A stretch of DNA of 64,000 nucleotides from Curtanaerobium respiraculi (GCF_024609215.1 NZ_JANIPD030000023.1:204962-268961); one strand, 5' to 3'; positions 18,255 to 26,747 are shown, counted from the stretch's first letter. The notes: a model not told the origin generated them from the letters alone. Numbers and translations are program-made.

Positions 18255-18281
18255 GGAAAAGCCTTTCGCACACATTCGCGC

Positions 18282-19628
18282 TTACGCCAGCTCGAACAAA
18301 TCGTTCTTTGCGTAGAAGTCAGCAATGATCCCGGACGTCGCCAGCGAGACCGCATCGTCTATATATGCATCGGTTTTGCCAGTCTGAATCTGCTTCAGGA
18401 AATCGACGAGCATGTAACGGATTCCCTCGCCGTCCAACTTATAAAAATACCGCTTTGTATCGGCTAGGTCTTCGTAGCGCACTTCAAAATACTCGGTCTT
18501 CCACCAGGGCGACGGCACGTACACGTATCCGCACGTCCCGGTGATCACTAAGTCGCCTTCCGATTTGGCTCCCTTACCAACCTTGATCGAAGCGACAGCG
18601 TGGGGGTAAAGGAAGTCGATCTTGGTGAACGAGTCGAACTCTTTACCGGGATCTGCAAAATGGGTGACGATACGTTTCGAGAGGTATTCCGTTCCCAGCA
18701 GTTGGAACACCGGTAGCAGTGCCGTAGGACCCCACTCGCAGATACTGTTCCACACGCGCGACATCTGGCGCTCGTCGTCAACATCGACCGCACGCAGGCT
18801 GGTGCAGGCGGCATCTACCGAGCGCACTTGGCCGATGCGTCCGCTCTTCACCAGCAGCAGCAAACGCTCGTAGGCCATGGAATAAGCTGTGCGCAGGGCG
18901 TTCACCAGCACGCAGCCCTTCGACTGCGCAAGAGAGCGCAGCTCGCGCTCTCGATCAGGGTCGGTAACCACGGGCGACTCGCACAACACATGCACGCCCG
19001 CCTCCAACGCCTTCCTGATTTGCTCGTAATGCTCGCTCGGGTGCGAAATCAGAAAGACCGCGTCTACGGAATCCAGCAGCTCATCGTAGTCCTCTGTGAC
19101 CACCGGCAAATCCCGTAGATCTTCGGGAACGACTTCTACATCGCTCGAGAACACGCCTCGCACGTCGATTCCGTTCACATACGCGCTTTCCCGTAGGAAC
19201 TTGGCCAAGTACGCATGGCTGCCGACCAGGCCCATGCGCAGTGCACGCTTGTCGGAGCGAATCTGCGTGCTGGAAACTCCCTGCGTGCGCGGCAGGTACA
19301 CGACTTTGCAGAACTCGTTTAGATAGTCGAAATTCCCAACCCAATCGTTGCCGACCGTGAAGATGTCGATGCCCAAGCGCTTGATGTCATCGATCTTCTG
19401 GCCTTCGTATTCTTCCACGATAATCTCGTCGGCAAGGCCGGTCTCACGCACGGCGGCAATGCGCTCAATAAGCGATTGCTGCACGTTGATTTTGCCGCGC
19501 GCACGGTCGAAGTCATCGGACGTTACGCCCACGACCAGGTAATCACCTAAGGCTTTCGCCCGCTCGAGCAAGCGAATATGTCCTCGATGGAGCAGGTCAT
19601 AGGTACCGTAGGTGATTACCTTTGTCAT
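18282..19628 (-). CDS. Cytidylyltransferase - Gfo/Idh/MocA oxidoreductase fusion
   Basis: Two domains in 448 residues. Residues 1-130 are a TagD/GCT-type cytidylyltransferase: GTYDLLHRGHIRLLERAKAL holds the H-x-G-H motif and RTQGVSSTQIRSD the second nucleotide motif. Residues 135-448 are a Gfo/Idh/MocA-like oxidoreductase beginning MGLVGSHAYLAKFL. The family's E-K-P motif reads VLCESPVVTD here, so the usual lysine is a serine and the domain may be catalytically altered. The ATG follows directly after the stop of the transporter gene. A plausible product is a CDP-activated polyol or amino-polyol. The combination with an aminotransferase and a LicC-LicA protein is unusual; the substrate is unknown. 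Confidence 0.8.
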   Translation of the reverse strand: MTKVITYGTYDLLHRGHIRLLERAKALGDYLVVGVTSDDFDRARGKINVQQSLIERIAAVRETGLADEIIVEEYEGQKIDDIKRLGIDIFTVGNDWVGNFDYLNEFCKVVYLPRTQGVSSTQIRSDKRALRMGLVGSHAYLAKFLRESAYVNGIDVRGVFSSDVEVVPEDLRDLPVVTEDYDELLDSVDAVFLISHPSEHYEQIRKALEAGVHVLCESPVVTDPDRERELRSLAQSKGCVLVNALRTAYSMAYERLLLLVKSGRIGQVRSVDAACTSLRAVDVDDERQMSRVWNSICEWGPTALLPVFQLLGTEYLSKRIVTHFADPGKEFDSFTKIDFLYPHAVASIKVGKGAKSEGDLVITGTCGYVYVPSPWWKTEYFEVRYEDLADTKRYFYKLDGEGIRYMLVDFLKQIQTGKTDAYIDDAVSLATSGIIADFYAKNDLFELA

Positions 19629-21065
19629 TTACACGATCTCCAAATCATCCCTGTCGCGCAGCATGATGTCCCTGAGTGAGGGGACCTTCGACGCGAGCCA
19701 ATACAGGAATCCGCCGAACACCGCGGTGAAACCCGAGCCGGTGGTGAAGTTGAAGACCACGCTCTGAATCTCGCCAGTGACGGGGTTGTAGACCATGAAC
19801 AGCGCAACGAACAGCGTGAGCAGGATCACCACAACGCCAATCCAGTTGAACCCGCCCTTGAAGTCGTAGGCGTCGTGGCCTTCCTGGTAATAGAGGCTCT
19901 TAATCGAGAACCTGCGCTTGCGCAGGATGATGTAGTCCACGAACATAATGCCGATGATGGGACCCTGGATGTAGGCGGCGATGGAGATGAACTGTCCGAA
20001 GTTCGCCGTAACCTGGCCGGAGTAGGTGAGCACGGCAACGTAGATGGCGGAAAGCAGCACGAGCACCTTGTAGTCGACCTTAGGCCATGCGGCCTTGAGC
20101 ACCATGTCGTTCACGTAGCCGCCCACGGCCTGGGTGCCGATGTTCGCAAACGCGACCAGCATGAGGGACAGCAGAGCGACCTGCGGCCCCAAGGTTGCCA
20201 GCATGACGGTGGGGTCGTCCACATACACACCCGTGGTGACGAACATGACGATGGCCATCACACCTCCGATGAACACAAAGAACGGCGCCACGATCGCATA
20301 CCCTGCAAAGGTACCCCAGTAGCCGCCGCGCTCGGTTTTAGAAAGACGCGGCAGAACGATCGCTTGGGTGGACCAGCTGAAGGAGAACGCCGCCATTCCC
20401 TCGGCCGCCATTGCATACGCCTCAAAATTGTTGCCACCCACGGATGACAAATCCGGCCTGTAAGCGATGACCTGATCTATCGGCGCTATGGTGAAGCACA
20501 TAAAAAATACGATGACCCCGATGGCGAGCAGCAGCGTGACCAGGATACGCGACGTCCATTTGATGGCGGAAGGACCGGCGATCGCGATAAGCGATCCTCC
20601 TGCCACGCTGATGATCGAAATCCACCGTACGGCCTTGTCCGGAACGATAATCCCGAATCCAGCGCAAATCTGAGCAATCGAGGATCCGAACATGTTCGCA
20701 GCAACCGCATACCAAAACCAGTTCCCCAGTATGACGAGAGTTGCGAACACCTTCACACCGTTCTTCCCCAAAACGGCGCGGAGATACACCCAAAGATCCA
20801 CCCCATAGCGCACGGCGAAGATAACCGGCAAGCATTCAATGATGAGGAAGATGCCGCCCATTGCGAATGTGACGATAAGCGTCTGCCAAAAATCGAGATA
20901 ACTCGCAGAGAGGGCTCCCTGCGAATAGCACAAAGTTGCGATGGCAAAGCCACTCGTTACAAGAAGCGTATCCCAAAAACCGTACGAGCGCTCACTCTTC
21001 TTGACCGGAACGAGCCCGAATATGGTTTCCTGGTTGACGTATTCCTCCATGGTCTGCTTGGACAT
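19629..21065 (-). CDS. NCS1-type permease (purine/cytosine permease family)
   Basis: A 478-residue membrane transporter with about 12 helices in the LeuT-like NCS1 arrangement. It begins ETIFGLVPVKKSERSYGFWDTLLVTSGFAIATLCYSQGAL, the usual NCS1 entry with conserved glycines, and has the mid-protein MAAEGMAAFSFSWSTQAIV and AAYIQGPIIGIMFVDYIILRKR near helices 8-10. Known members import nucleobases, allantoin, hydantoins or thiamine precursors by cation symport. In this operon it takes the place that the choline transporter LicB occupies in lic loci, so it may bring in the amino alcohol or base used by the LicA domain. The GGAGGTGAGGGC ribosome site is shared with the end of the small gene upstream. 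Confidence 0.82.
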   Translation of the reverse strand: MSKQTMEEYVNQETIFGLVPVKKSERSYGFWDTLLVTSGFAIATLCYSQGALSASYLDFWQTLIVTFAMGGIFLIIECLPVIFAVRYGVDLWVYLRAVLGKNGVKVFATLVILGNWFWYAVAANMFGSSIAQICAGFGIIVPDKAVRWISIISVAGGSLIAIAGPSAIKWTSRILVTLLLAIGVIVFFMCFTIAPIDQVIAYRPDLSSVGGNNFEAYAMAAEGMAAFSFSWSTQAIVLPRLSKTERGGYWGTFAGYAIVAPFFVFIGGVMAIVMFVTTGVYVDDPTVMLATLGPQVALLSLMLVAFANIGTQAVGGYVNDMVLKAAWPKVDYKVLVLLSAIYVAVLTYSGQVTANFGQFISIAAYIQGPIIGIMFVDYIILRKRRFSIKSLYYQEGHDAYDFKGGFNWIGVVVILLTLFVALFMVYNPVTGEIQSVVFNFTTGSGFTAVFGGFLYWLASKVPSLRDIMLRDRDDLEIV

Positions 21066-21077
21066 GCCCTCACCTCC

Positions 21078-21251
21078 CTACAGGAATTCGCCGATAACAA
21101 GCAGAATGAGGGAAACGATAGGGCAAGCGACGATCAGCGCCCAGTCCACCTTCCCCAACGCCCGGGGGAACTCATAACCGGACTCTTCCATGATCGCCAG
21201 GCGTTCGCGAACCTCGCGATCGAGCTCTTCTTCAAAGTTATTATCCGGCAT
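21078..21251 (-). CDS. Small single-pass membrane protein upstream of the NCS1 transporter (57 aa)
   Basis: The product starts MPDNNFEEELDREVRERLAI, continues through a charged helix to EFPRALGKVDW, and ends in one hydrophobic helix (ALIVACPIVSLILLVIGEF). The ATG at 21251 has AAGGAGAG a few bases upstream, and its stop is 12 bases before the transporter ATG, so it is translated just before the permease. Charged helix plus one transmembrane segment next to a transporter resembles small accessory subunits of other symporters. Function is inferred from position only; no family recognised. Confidence 0.75.
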   Translation of the reverse strand: MPDNNFEEELDREVRERLAIMEESGYEFPRALGKVDWALIVACPIVSLILLVIGEFL

Positions 21252-21322
21252 TAACTCTCCTTCGGCCGTCTCGGGGATTTTTTACGATGCGCCGCACGCA
21301 AGCGCCGCAGCACGCAGAAGAA

Positions 21323-23083
21323 TCAGTCGCTAAGGCACAGCTCCGCGTACCTCTTCGCCGAGCGATACCAGAGGTAAACCCACGACCCGACTTGACCGCC
21401 TTCAGACTGCTTGTAAAGAGCCCAGACGTACCAATAGTACGAGCAGATAGCCACGTATCCGAAGCAATGACGCATCTCTTCGGGAGTCGGGGTTCGCCCG
21501 AAATATTCCCGCACGACGCCTTCCGCCTCCTTTGGGGTATAGTCGGAACAGCATATGAACGTGCCCAAATCACTCGCGTAATCTGCCATCGCGGAATACT
21601 CCCAATCGATGAGATCCATCCCACTTGCGTGGACAAGGAAGTTCGGGGCGTACATATCATTGTGGCACAGGCACAGTCTGTCCGCATCGGAAGCGACCAG
21701 GTCATGCACTCGGTCGATGCTCTGGGTAAGGGAGTCAAAGTCGACGGGCTTCGGATACGATCTATCCTCTAGGGATTCGACGATCTCGCGAGCCTTTGCG
21801 TACACGTCGAATGACCACTCCGACTTGACATCGCAGGTGTGAAGCTTGCGAGCTATGCCGAGAGCGGCAGAAACGTGCGCGGGATCGTGGTAATCGAACG
21901 GAACGCAGTCCTTGATGAAATACGACAGTTTCCAACCGTGCTCGGAATCTTCATAGAGAAACGTCGAGTCGACACCCAGATCCTTCGCCACCTTCTGGGA
22001 GAATGCTTCGCTATCCCTGCAGATTATCGCCTCCGTGCCAGAACCGGGATGCCGATAGACATAGGTCTTTTCGCGAAGCGAGAATCGAAAGGAAAGGTTT
22101 GTGATCCCTTCCTTGATGGGAACGACGTTCGAAAGGTCTTCGCGATCGCACGAAAAGAAATTACAAATGTTGTCCAAAATAGATGAGTCGACATTCGCGA
22201 GGAAGTCTTTATCGAATGCTCGGACGTCCTCCAGCGAATCGAACTCGAAAATTATACCTGACTCGTATTCTTTGCGTGCCATCGACAGTTCATGGACATG
22301 CTCAGCGAAGATATCCTCCCAGAGTTTCGGAGCAGTTTCGGGCAGATCGTATTCGGCTTCCAATATTTCGACGAACTTCTTCGAGAACGCCCGGTCGAAG
22401 TAGACATGCCCCAGCATGCACCACGCATCATTCCCCCCATTCACACCAACCTTGGTGATACGTCCATGAGGTCCGGTTTCAACTACGTATTCGTCAGTCG
22501 GGCCCGCGAAAAAGACCGTCGAATAATACGCCCGATATACGTAGCGCGTGAAGGGATTCTGGGTGAAATAGTCATCCGACGAGCAGATGTAGGTATTGCC
22601 GAGGATATTGCGCACCAGATGGAGGGTCGAATTATTGTTGCGCTCGGCAAAATGCTCATTGACAACGATCTTCACACCGAATAGGTCCTCCAGGTAGAAG
22701 AAAGCCTCTTTCATGTAGCCGACGACCAACGTGATATCCGTAATTCCGGCTTCGTGCAGCTGGCGAATTTGCCGTTCGATCAGAATCTCGCCCCGAATGC
22801 GCATCATACCCTTCGGTTTTTCGTACGATAGGGGAACGAAGCGTGAAGAGAGTCCTGCGGCCATGATTACTGCGTTTTCGACACGGTAGGGTTCGAGCGC
22901 AGTAACACCCGACTCGGTAATCCCCTCGCGGCCAGCAAGCCCGTCTTTCACGCATCGAGAGAACGCTTTGTTGACCGTACCCAACGAAAGACCCGTCATA
23001 CGAGCCATCTCCCGCTGGGGCATGGAGGAGCCAGCGGTATCCAACGCCTGGAGAACCTTGAATGAATTCTCATCAAGTTGCAC
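21323..23083 (-). CDS. Winged HTH - LicC-like cytidylyltransferase - LicA-like kinase fusion
   Basis: Three parts in 586 residues. Residues 1-62: winged helix (QREMARMTGLSLGTVNKAFSRCVKDGLAG). Residues 68-310: LicC-type nucleotidyltransferase starting VIMAAGLSSRFVPLSYEKPKGM, with ICSSDDYFTQNPF as the acidic metal site. Residues 330-586: choline-kinase/APH fold with LCHNDMYAPNFLV (H-x-D...N) and LIDWEYSAMAD. It would phosphorylate choline or a similar amino alcohol and convert it to the CDP derivative; a LicD-type transferase then puts the phospho-amino alcohol on a glycan. The DNA-binding head suggests the enzyme also regulates its own operon. It is the first gene of the operon down to 17181. 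Not a frameshift artefact: one clean frame. Confidence 0.88.
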   Translation of the reverse strand: MQLDENSFKVLQALDTAGSSMPQREMARMTGLSLGTVNKAFSRCVKDGLAGREGITESGVTALEPYRVENAVIMAAGLSSRFVPLSYEKPKGMMRIRGEILIERQIRQLHEAGITDITLVVGYMKEAFFYLEDLFGVKIVVNEHFAERNNNSTLHLVRNILGNTYICSSDDYFTQNPFTRYVYRAYYSTVFFAGPTDEYVVETGPHGRITKVGVNGGNDAWCMLGHVYFDRAFSKKFVEILEAEYDLPETAPKLWEDIFAEHVHELSMARKEYESGIIFEFDSLEDVRAFDKDFLANVDSSILDNICNFFSCDREDLSNVVPIKEGITNLSFRFSLREKTYVYRHPGSGTEAIICRDSEAFSQKVAKDLGVDSTFLYEDSEHGWKLSYFIKDCVPFDYHDPAHVSAALGIARKLHTCDVKSEWSFDVYAKAREIVESLEDRSYPKPVDFDSLTQSIDRVHDLVASDADRLCLCHNDMYAPNFLVHASGMDLIDWEYSAMADYASDLGTFICCSDYTPKEAEGVVREYFGRTPTPEEMRHCFGYVAICSYYWYVWALYKQSEGGQVGSWVYLWYRSAKRYAELCLSD

Positions 23084-23460
23084 GTTTGCCTCTTCTCATA
23101 TGGGCATCGAGCTGCACGTTCAGAAATGCCGAAAAGAGAATAGACCCTGAACAAGCACGTGCGAATCGGTCCGACGATTATTCACTCAACCTTCAACCGA
23201 GAGGCGCAAAGGAAACGAGAATCGGGAAGAACCATAAATCGTCCCCCGACCACTCAAGTCGGTTGAGCATTAGCCAATCCGGCGAATCGCAGCCTATGGC
23301 AAACCGCTCGCCGACCGGCGAGCACAGTTCCGCGCTCCTTTTTGCAGCCTAAGAATTTCTGCCCAACATTCGTACCATCTTCCAGTGGGGTACGATTTTC
23401 GCTTATCCAGCGCTTGGAACGCTTGCACCATAGAATAAGAACCGCACCTGCAAAATCAAT
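23084..23460. promoter_or_regulatory. Regulatory gap upstream of the HTH-LicC-LicA operon
   Basis: This holds the 3' end region of the transpeptidase transcript and should hold the operon promoter. A perfect hairpin GCTCGCCG-AC-CGGCGAGC lies at 23306-23323, and a weaker CGTACC/GGTACG pair at 23371-23394. The first may end the transpeptidase message or serve as a binding site for the winged-helix domain; I cannot decide. No convincing -35/-10 pair was picked. Confidence 0.4.
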
Positions 23461-25290
23461 CTAGTAGTACACGTGAACCGTCGTGCCTAGGGGAACGTTA
23501 TCGTAAATCCATCGCGCATTATCGACATCAACGCGAACGCAGCCGTGGGAGAGATAACGATACGAGCCGAGCTCATTTCCAGTCCCCAGTATGCTGTGGA
23601 TAAAATACGCCCCGTAGAACTGCGTGCACCACCGCGCTGTGTATGCAGTACTCAGGTGTGGCTTACGGGATAGTGTCGAGAACGTCCCCGTCACCGTTGG
23701 CGTAGAAGGCTTTCCCGGACTCGCCAGCCAATAGTACCAATTTGACCAATTCCCCTGCGAACCCGAATAGATTCCCATCATCGCGGTTGAAAGATTGATC
23801 ATGATGAGCTTGTCCGTCGCACTCCACAGCCCTTGCGCAGCCTGGTTCATGTACCAATGCGCAGGGGGCGTACTCTTTGTCAGAACGCCATCGTTATCGC
23901 TGTGGTACCAGGTAGACCCTTGGTTGATGAAGTCGTTTCGCAAGACGTAACCCTGGCCGCCTACTCCGTAGTACTTCTTTCCATCTACTTTGAAGAACGA
24001 AGTCCGCATAGCATGATCCGAACCAATGTAATAGTATCGTTGCCAACCCCCGTCGTACTTTTTCGTGACAAGCCAGCCGTCCTTACCATCGGGAGTACTG
24101 GCAAGAACGCCGTTTTTGTCGGCGACATAAACGCGAGCATGCCCATTGTCCCACTTCCCACGAACGATACATCCGTCAGGCCTTGCGTAGGAATAGCAAC
24201 CTGCCCCCTCTTCAGGGGTGATAAGGCGATCCTTCGCAACCTGTGCATCCGAGGCAACCCACTGCCATTCTCGACCATGCGATGTGAGAGTGGTTAGCCA
24301 TCGCGGCTCAAAAGGTAGTTTCACCCCGTCGACAGCACGCCAGGCAATCCCCTCGGGAATCCATCCAATGCGAGCAAGAGCACGATCTTCAACTTCGGAA
24401 GTGGTGAAGTTGTGAGCACCCGCTACCGCATTGGGATTGTATTGGCGCAGGACGGCAAGCCCCGACTCGTCATGCGAATACCAGCCGACTCCCTCATAGA
24501 TCCAGCCTTTAGAGCGCAATGAATTCCGCTCTTTGACGGAAACGGTGTAATGATGGTCCCCGGCGTTGGGATTGTAAAGGCGGTACACGGGGAAAGACGA
24601 CTTCTTCGGGGCAACCCAGCCGACCCCTTCCCACACCCACCCCGCACGGGTCACATTCTCTGCCTCTTTCTCGCTCGAAGTGTAGAAATGCTCACCGCTA
24701 TTTGGGTTGTAAAGGCGGATCATATTGACGCAGTTCTCTGCAGGATCAGATTTGGGAGCAGGCTTCGCAGCGGACTTCGCCATAGGCTTTGCAGAATCAA
24801 TAGCGGCTTCATCAGTGGTTTTCTCCACCGCGTCAACCTTAGCGTGACTTTCTGCTTTTACGGAAGCCTTTGCGGAGCTCGAAGTCTCGTCAACCAATGC
24901 GCCAGCCGATGCCGATTTGGTCTCTCCCGTTACTTCGGATTGCGGCTTGCTCGCCATCCCAACAGTCTTTTCGTCCTTCTTCACGGATGAATCGGGCGTA
25001 TTTTGCGTATCGATCGCGGGTGCAATCGCATTCGAGTCCCCGGCCTGGGAGGCGGAGGAAGACGATCCGTTTTCGGATGGCTCGGAAGAAGGCTTGGCTT
25101 CGACGGCTCCAGAGGTACCAATTTTAGAAGGCGTATCAATGATAACAGCCGGTTCATCCACTGATCTGGAAGAAGCAATCTCGTCAGCAAACGCGTACGA
25201 TCCGCACGACAGCATTAAAGCTATAGCGATACATGCCGAAACGAAAACGAGAAAACTGGATGACAGGGTCTTTCGATTAGGACTGTTCAC
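23461..25290 (-). CDS. Secreted L,D-transpeptidase with three wall-binding repeats and choline-binding-like repeats
   Basis: A 609-residue exported enzyme. Signal peptide: KTLSSSFLVFVSACIAIALM...AFA before DEIAS. A long Ser/Ala/Lys/Glu-rich linker (about 40-185) is followed by three about 46-residue repeats starting IRLYNPNSGEHFYTSS, VYRLYNPNAGDHHYTVS and LRQYNPNAVAGAHNFTTS. Next come Gly/Trp/Tyr-rich segments (GWLVTKKYDGGWQRYYY, FKVDGKKYYGVGGQGY) similar to choline-binding-type repeats. The C-terminal YkuD domain has SHGCVRVD with catalytic Cys584. It would cross-link or trim peptidoglycan outside the cell, held by its repeats. The choline-binding-like part is striking beside phosphocholine-type genes. 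Confidence 0.92.
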   Translation of the reverse strand: MNSPNRKTLSSSFLVFVSACIAIALMLSCGSYAFADEIASSRSVDEPAVIIDTPSKIGTSGAVEAKPSSEPSENGSSSSASQAGDSNAIAPAIDTQNTPDSSVKKDEKTVGMASKPQSEVTGETKSASAGALVDETSSSAKASVKAESHAKVDAVEKTTDEAAIDSAKPMAKSAAKPAPKSDPAENCVNMIRLYNPNSGEHFYTSSEKEAENVTRAGWVWEGVGWVAPKKSSFPVYRLYNPNAGDHHYTVSVKERNSLRSKGWIYEGVGWYSHDESGLAVLRQYNPNAVAGAHNFTTSEVEDRALARIGWIPEGIAWRAVDGVKLPFEPRWLTTLTSHGREWQWVASDAQVAKDRLITPEEGAGCYSYARPDGCIVRGKWDNGHARVYVADKNGVLASTPDGKDGWLVTKKYDGGWQRYYYIGSDHAMRTSFFKVDGKKYYGVGGQGYVLRNDFINQGSTWYHSDNDGVLTKSTPPAHWYMNQAAQGLWSATDKLIMINLSTAMMGIYSGSQGNWSNWYYWLASPGKPSTPTVTGTFSTLSRKPHLSTAYTARWCTQFYGAYFIHSILGTGNELGSYRYLSHGCVRVDVDNARWIYDNVPLGTTVHVYY

Positions 25291-25719
25291 AGAGCACTCC
25301 TTCTACTTAACTGCGATAGCAACCATAGATGTATGTATAGTCTATCTTAATTTGGAAACACGTAAGCTAGAAAATTGATGCGACGAGTAGCGCCTCATCG
25401 AACTCGATTGCAGAGATTGCAGCAGCGCGATCAAACCCCCAGGGAAATCGATCTGATTTTCCAGCCTGCCCACCAAGATAGCATTCGCACCTTCTGCGCT
25501 CTTGCAACCTCTACAATGCGTCGCTCGGAGCGATATGGCAGCCGCGGGCACAATAGCATATGTATAGAAAATGCCGTATCGAACCTCACGTATCTATCTG
25601 CATTTGCATCGCTTTCTGTCTCTTCTTCATTGCGGAAGATGGGCTCGAAGGACGGTGGATGATGGGCTGCTATACTTTCGTTCCACTACGAAAACCTCTT
25701 CAAGGAACGGGGAGTTGCC
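25291..25719. other. Gap between divergent transpeptidase and GT4 remnant
   Basis: About 430 bases. Short frames on either strand look like chance. Near the right end is TATACT at 25671-25676, overlapping a small perfect inverted repeat TTTCGT/ACGAAA at 25676-25693, about 45 bases before the remnant ATG at 25720. This may be a surviving promoter for the plus-strand remnant and licD. The transpeptidase promoter should also be in this gap, but I could not place it. Confidence 0.4.
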
Positions 25720-25854
25720 ATGAGGATCCTCCATGTCATTGGAGCCATGGACCAAGGCGGCGTCGAGACATTCATCATGAACGTCTATCGCAGAATCGAT
25801 ACATCGCTCCTTGAAGGCTTCTACGTTCGAGCTTATCAAGACGCAACCACCTAA
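25720..25854 (+). pseudogene. 5' fragment of a GT4 glycosyltransferase gene
   Basis: The first 27 or so codons (MRILHVIGAMDQGGVETF, then IMNVYRRID) are the textbook N terminus of a GT4-family glycosyltransferase, with the glycine-rich donor-loop start. After that the frame runs 17 unrelated codons to a stop. An intact GGGGAG ribosome site precedes the ATG, so a 44-residue peptide may still be made. The rest of the gene has been deleted, and licD follows 21 bases later. It is probably a recombination junction. Confidence 0.7.
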
Positions 25855-25875
25855 TACGAGGATAAGGAATCTGAA

Positions 25876-26733
25876 ATGGGAGATAATCCCTATCCGAATT
25901 CAACTCTTCAACGCCTGCAAGACGTTGAACGTGAGATCTTGGCAATTATCGATAAGATCTGTCGGCGGAACGACATCGATTACTTTATCGATGGAGGCAC
26001 TTGCCTAGGCGCGGTTCGCCATGGGGGATTCATTCCCTGGGATGACGACATAGATATCGGCATGCCTTACAGTGACTACATGAGGTTCTGCGAAATCGCC
26101 CCCCTCTTGCTTCCCGAGGGATACTCTCTTCATACTTCTACGAACACAAAAGGGTTTTCCGCGCTTTGGGTTAAGGTGTTCAAAGATGGAACGCGTTTCA
26201 TCGACGACAATGCCCAAGAAGCAGGCTGCAATCAGGGGATATTCGTCGACGTATTCGCTTACTGCCAACTTAATGCAAACGAGAACATCGCGAAGAAGCA
26301 ATGCGCACGCGCACGTAAGGCACAGGTGAAATCGTACCTCAAACATTTCTCTCGCCCCAAATTGCCCAAAGGAACCCCCGCGAGACATCTTGTTTCATTT
26401 GCATGCAAGCTTATACATGCAAGCGTTGCAAAATTATGGTCGCAAGATGAATTGCAGCGCGCATTCGACCGCTCATTCGATTCGAACAATCCGGGTAAGC
26501 GGTGGATTGAAGCAGCTTATCCCGATTGGGGATCGCATGATGCAGAAACATTGTTCCCAACCCAGGATATACGTTTCGACGAACTCACCGTGCGAGCACC
26601 CCATAACTGCGACGCATATCTTTCGACGCTGTATGGCGACTGGCGGCAGGTTCCCCCTTCTGATGGACGATACACCCATGCGCCTGTGATTCTGGATTTC
26701 GGAGACGGGGCCAACGTTATGGATGTGCGATGA
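25876..26733 (+). CDS. licD: LicD-family phosphotransferase
   Basis: LicD proteins transfer phosphocholine or a related phospho-alcohol from a CDP donor to a sugar of a surface glycan or teichoic acid. This 285-residue protein shows the LicD/nucleotidyltransferase signature RNDIDYFIDGGTCLGAVRHG and then GFIPWDDDIDIGM (the acidic D-D-D-I-D metal motif). It also has FVDVFAYCQLN and a conserved C-terminal YGDWRQVPPSDGRYTHAP. AAGGA precedes the ATG. It is on the plus strand, opposite its neighbours, behind a truncated glycosyltransferase gene; a decayed paralogue lies at 16698-17158. The likely donor-making enzyme is the LicC-LicA fusion at 21323-23083. The acceptor sugar is unknown. Confidence 0.9.
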   Translation: MGDNPYPNSTLQRLQDVEREILAIIDKICRRNDIDYFIDGGTCLGAVRHGGFIPWDDDIDIGMPYSDYMRFCEIAPLLLPEGYSLHTSTNTKGFSALWVKVFKDGTRFIDDNAQEAGCNQGIFVDVFAYCQLNANENIAKKQCARARKAQVKSYLKHFSRPKLPKGTPARHLVSFACKLIHASVAKLWSQDELQRAFDRSFDSNNPGKRWIEAAYPDWGSHDAETLFPTQDIRFDELTVRAPHNCDAYLSTLYGDWRQVPPSDGRYTHAPVILDFGDGANVMDVR

Positions 26734-26747
26734 ACGGGATTCGAAGC

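Noticed and set aside
21323-23083. Phase-variation by short tandem repeats, as in Haemophilus licA
   Set aside because: No run of tetranucleotide or homopolymer repeats is present at the start of the LicC-LicA gene or of licD.
24420-24730. Repeated DNA blocks in wall-enzyme genes considered as CRISPR or satellite repeats
   Set aside because: They are the coding sequence of the three ~46-residue protein repeats; spacing, divergence and reading frame fit protein modules, not a CRISPR array.
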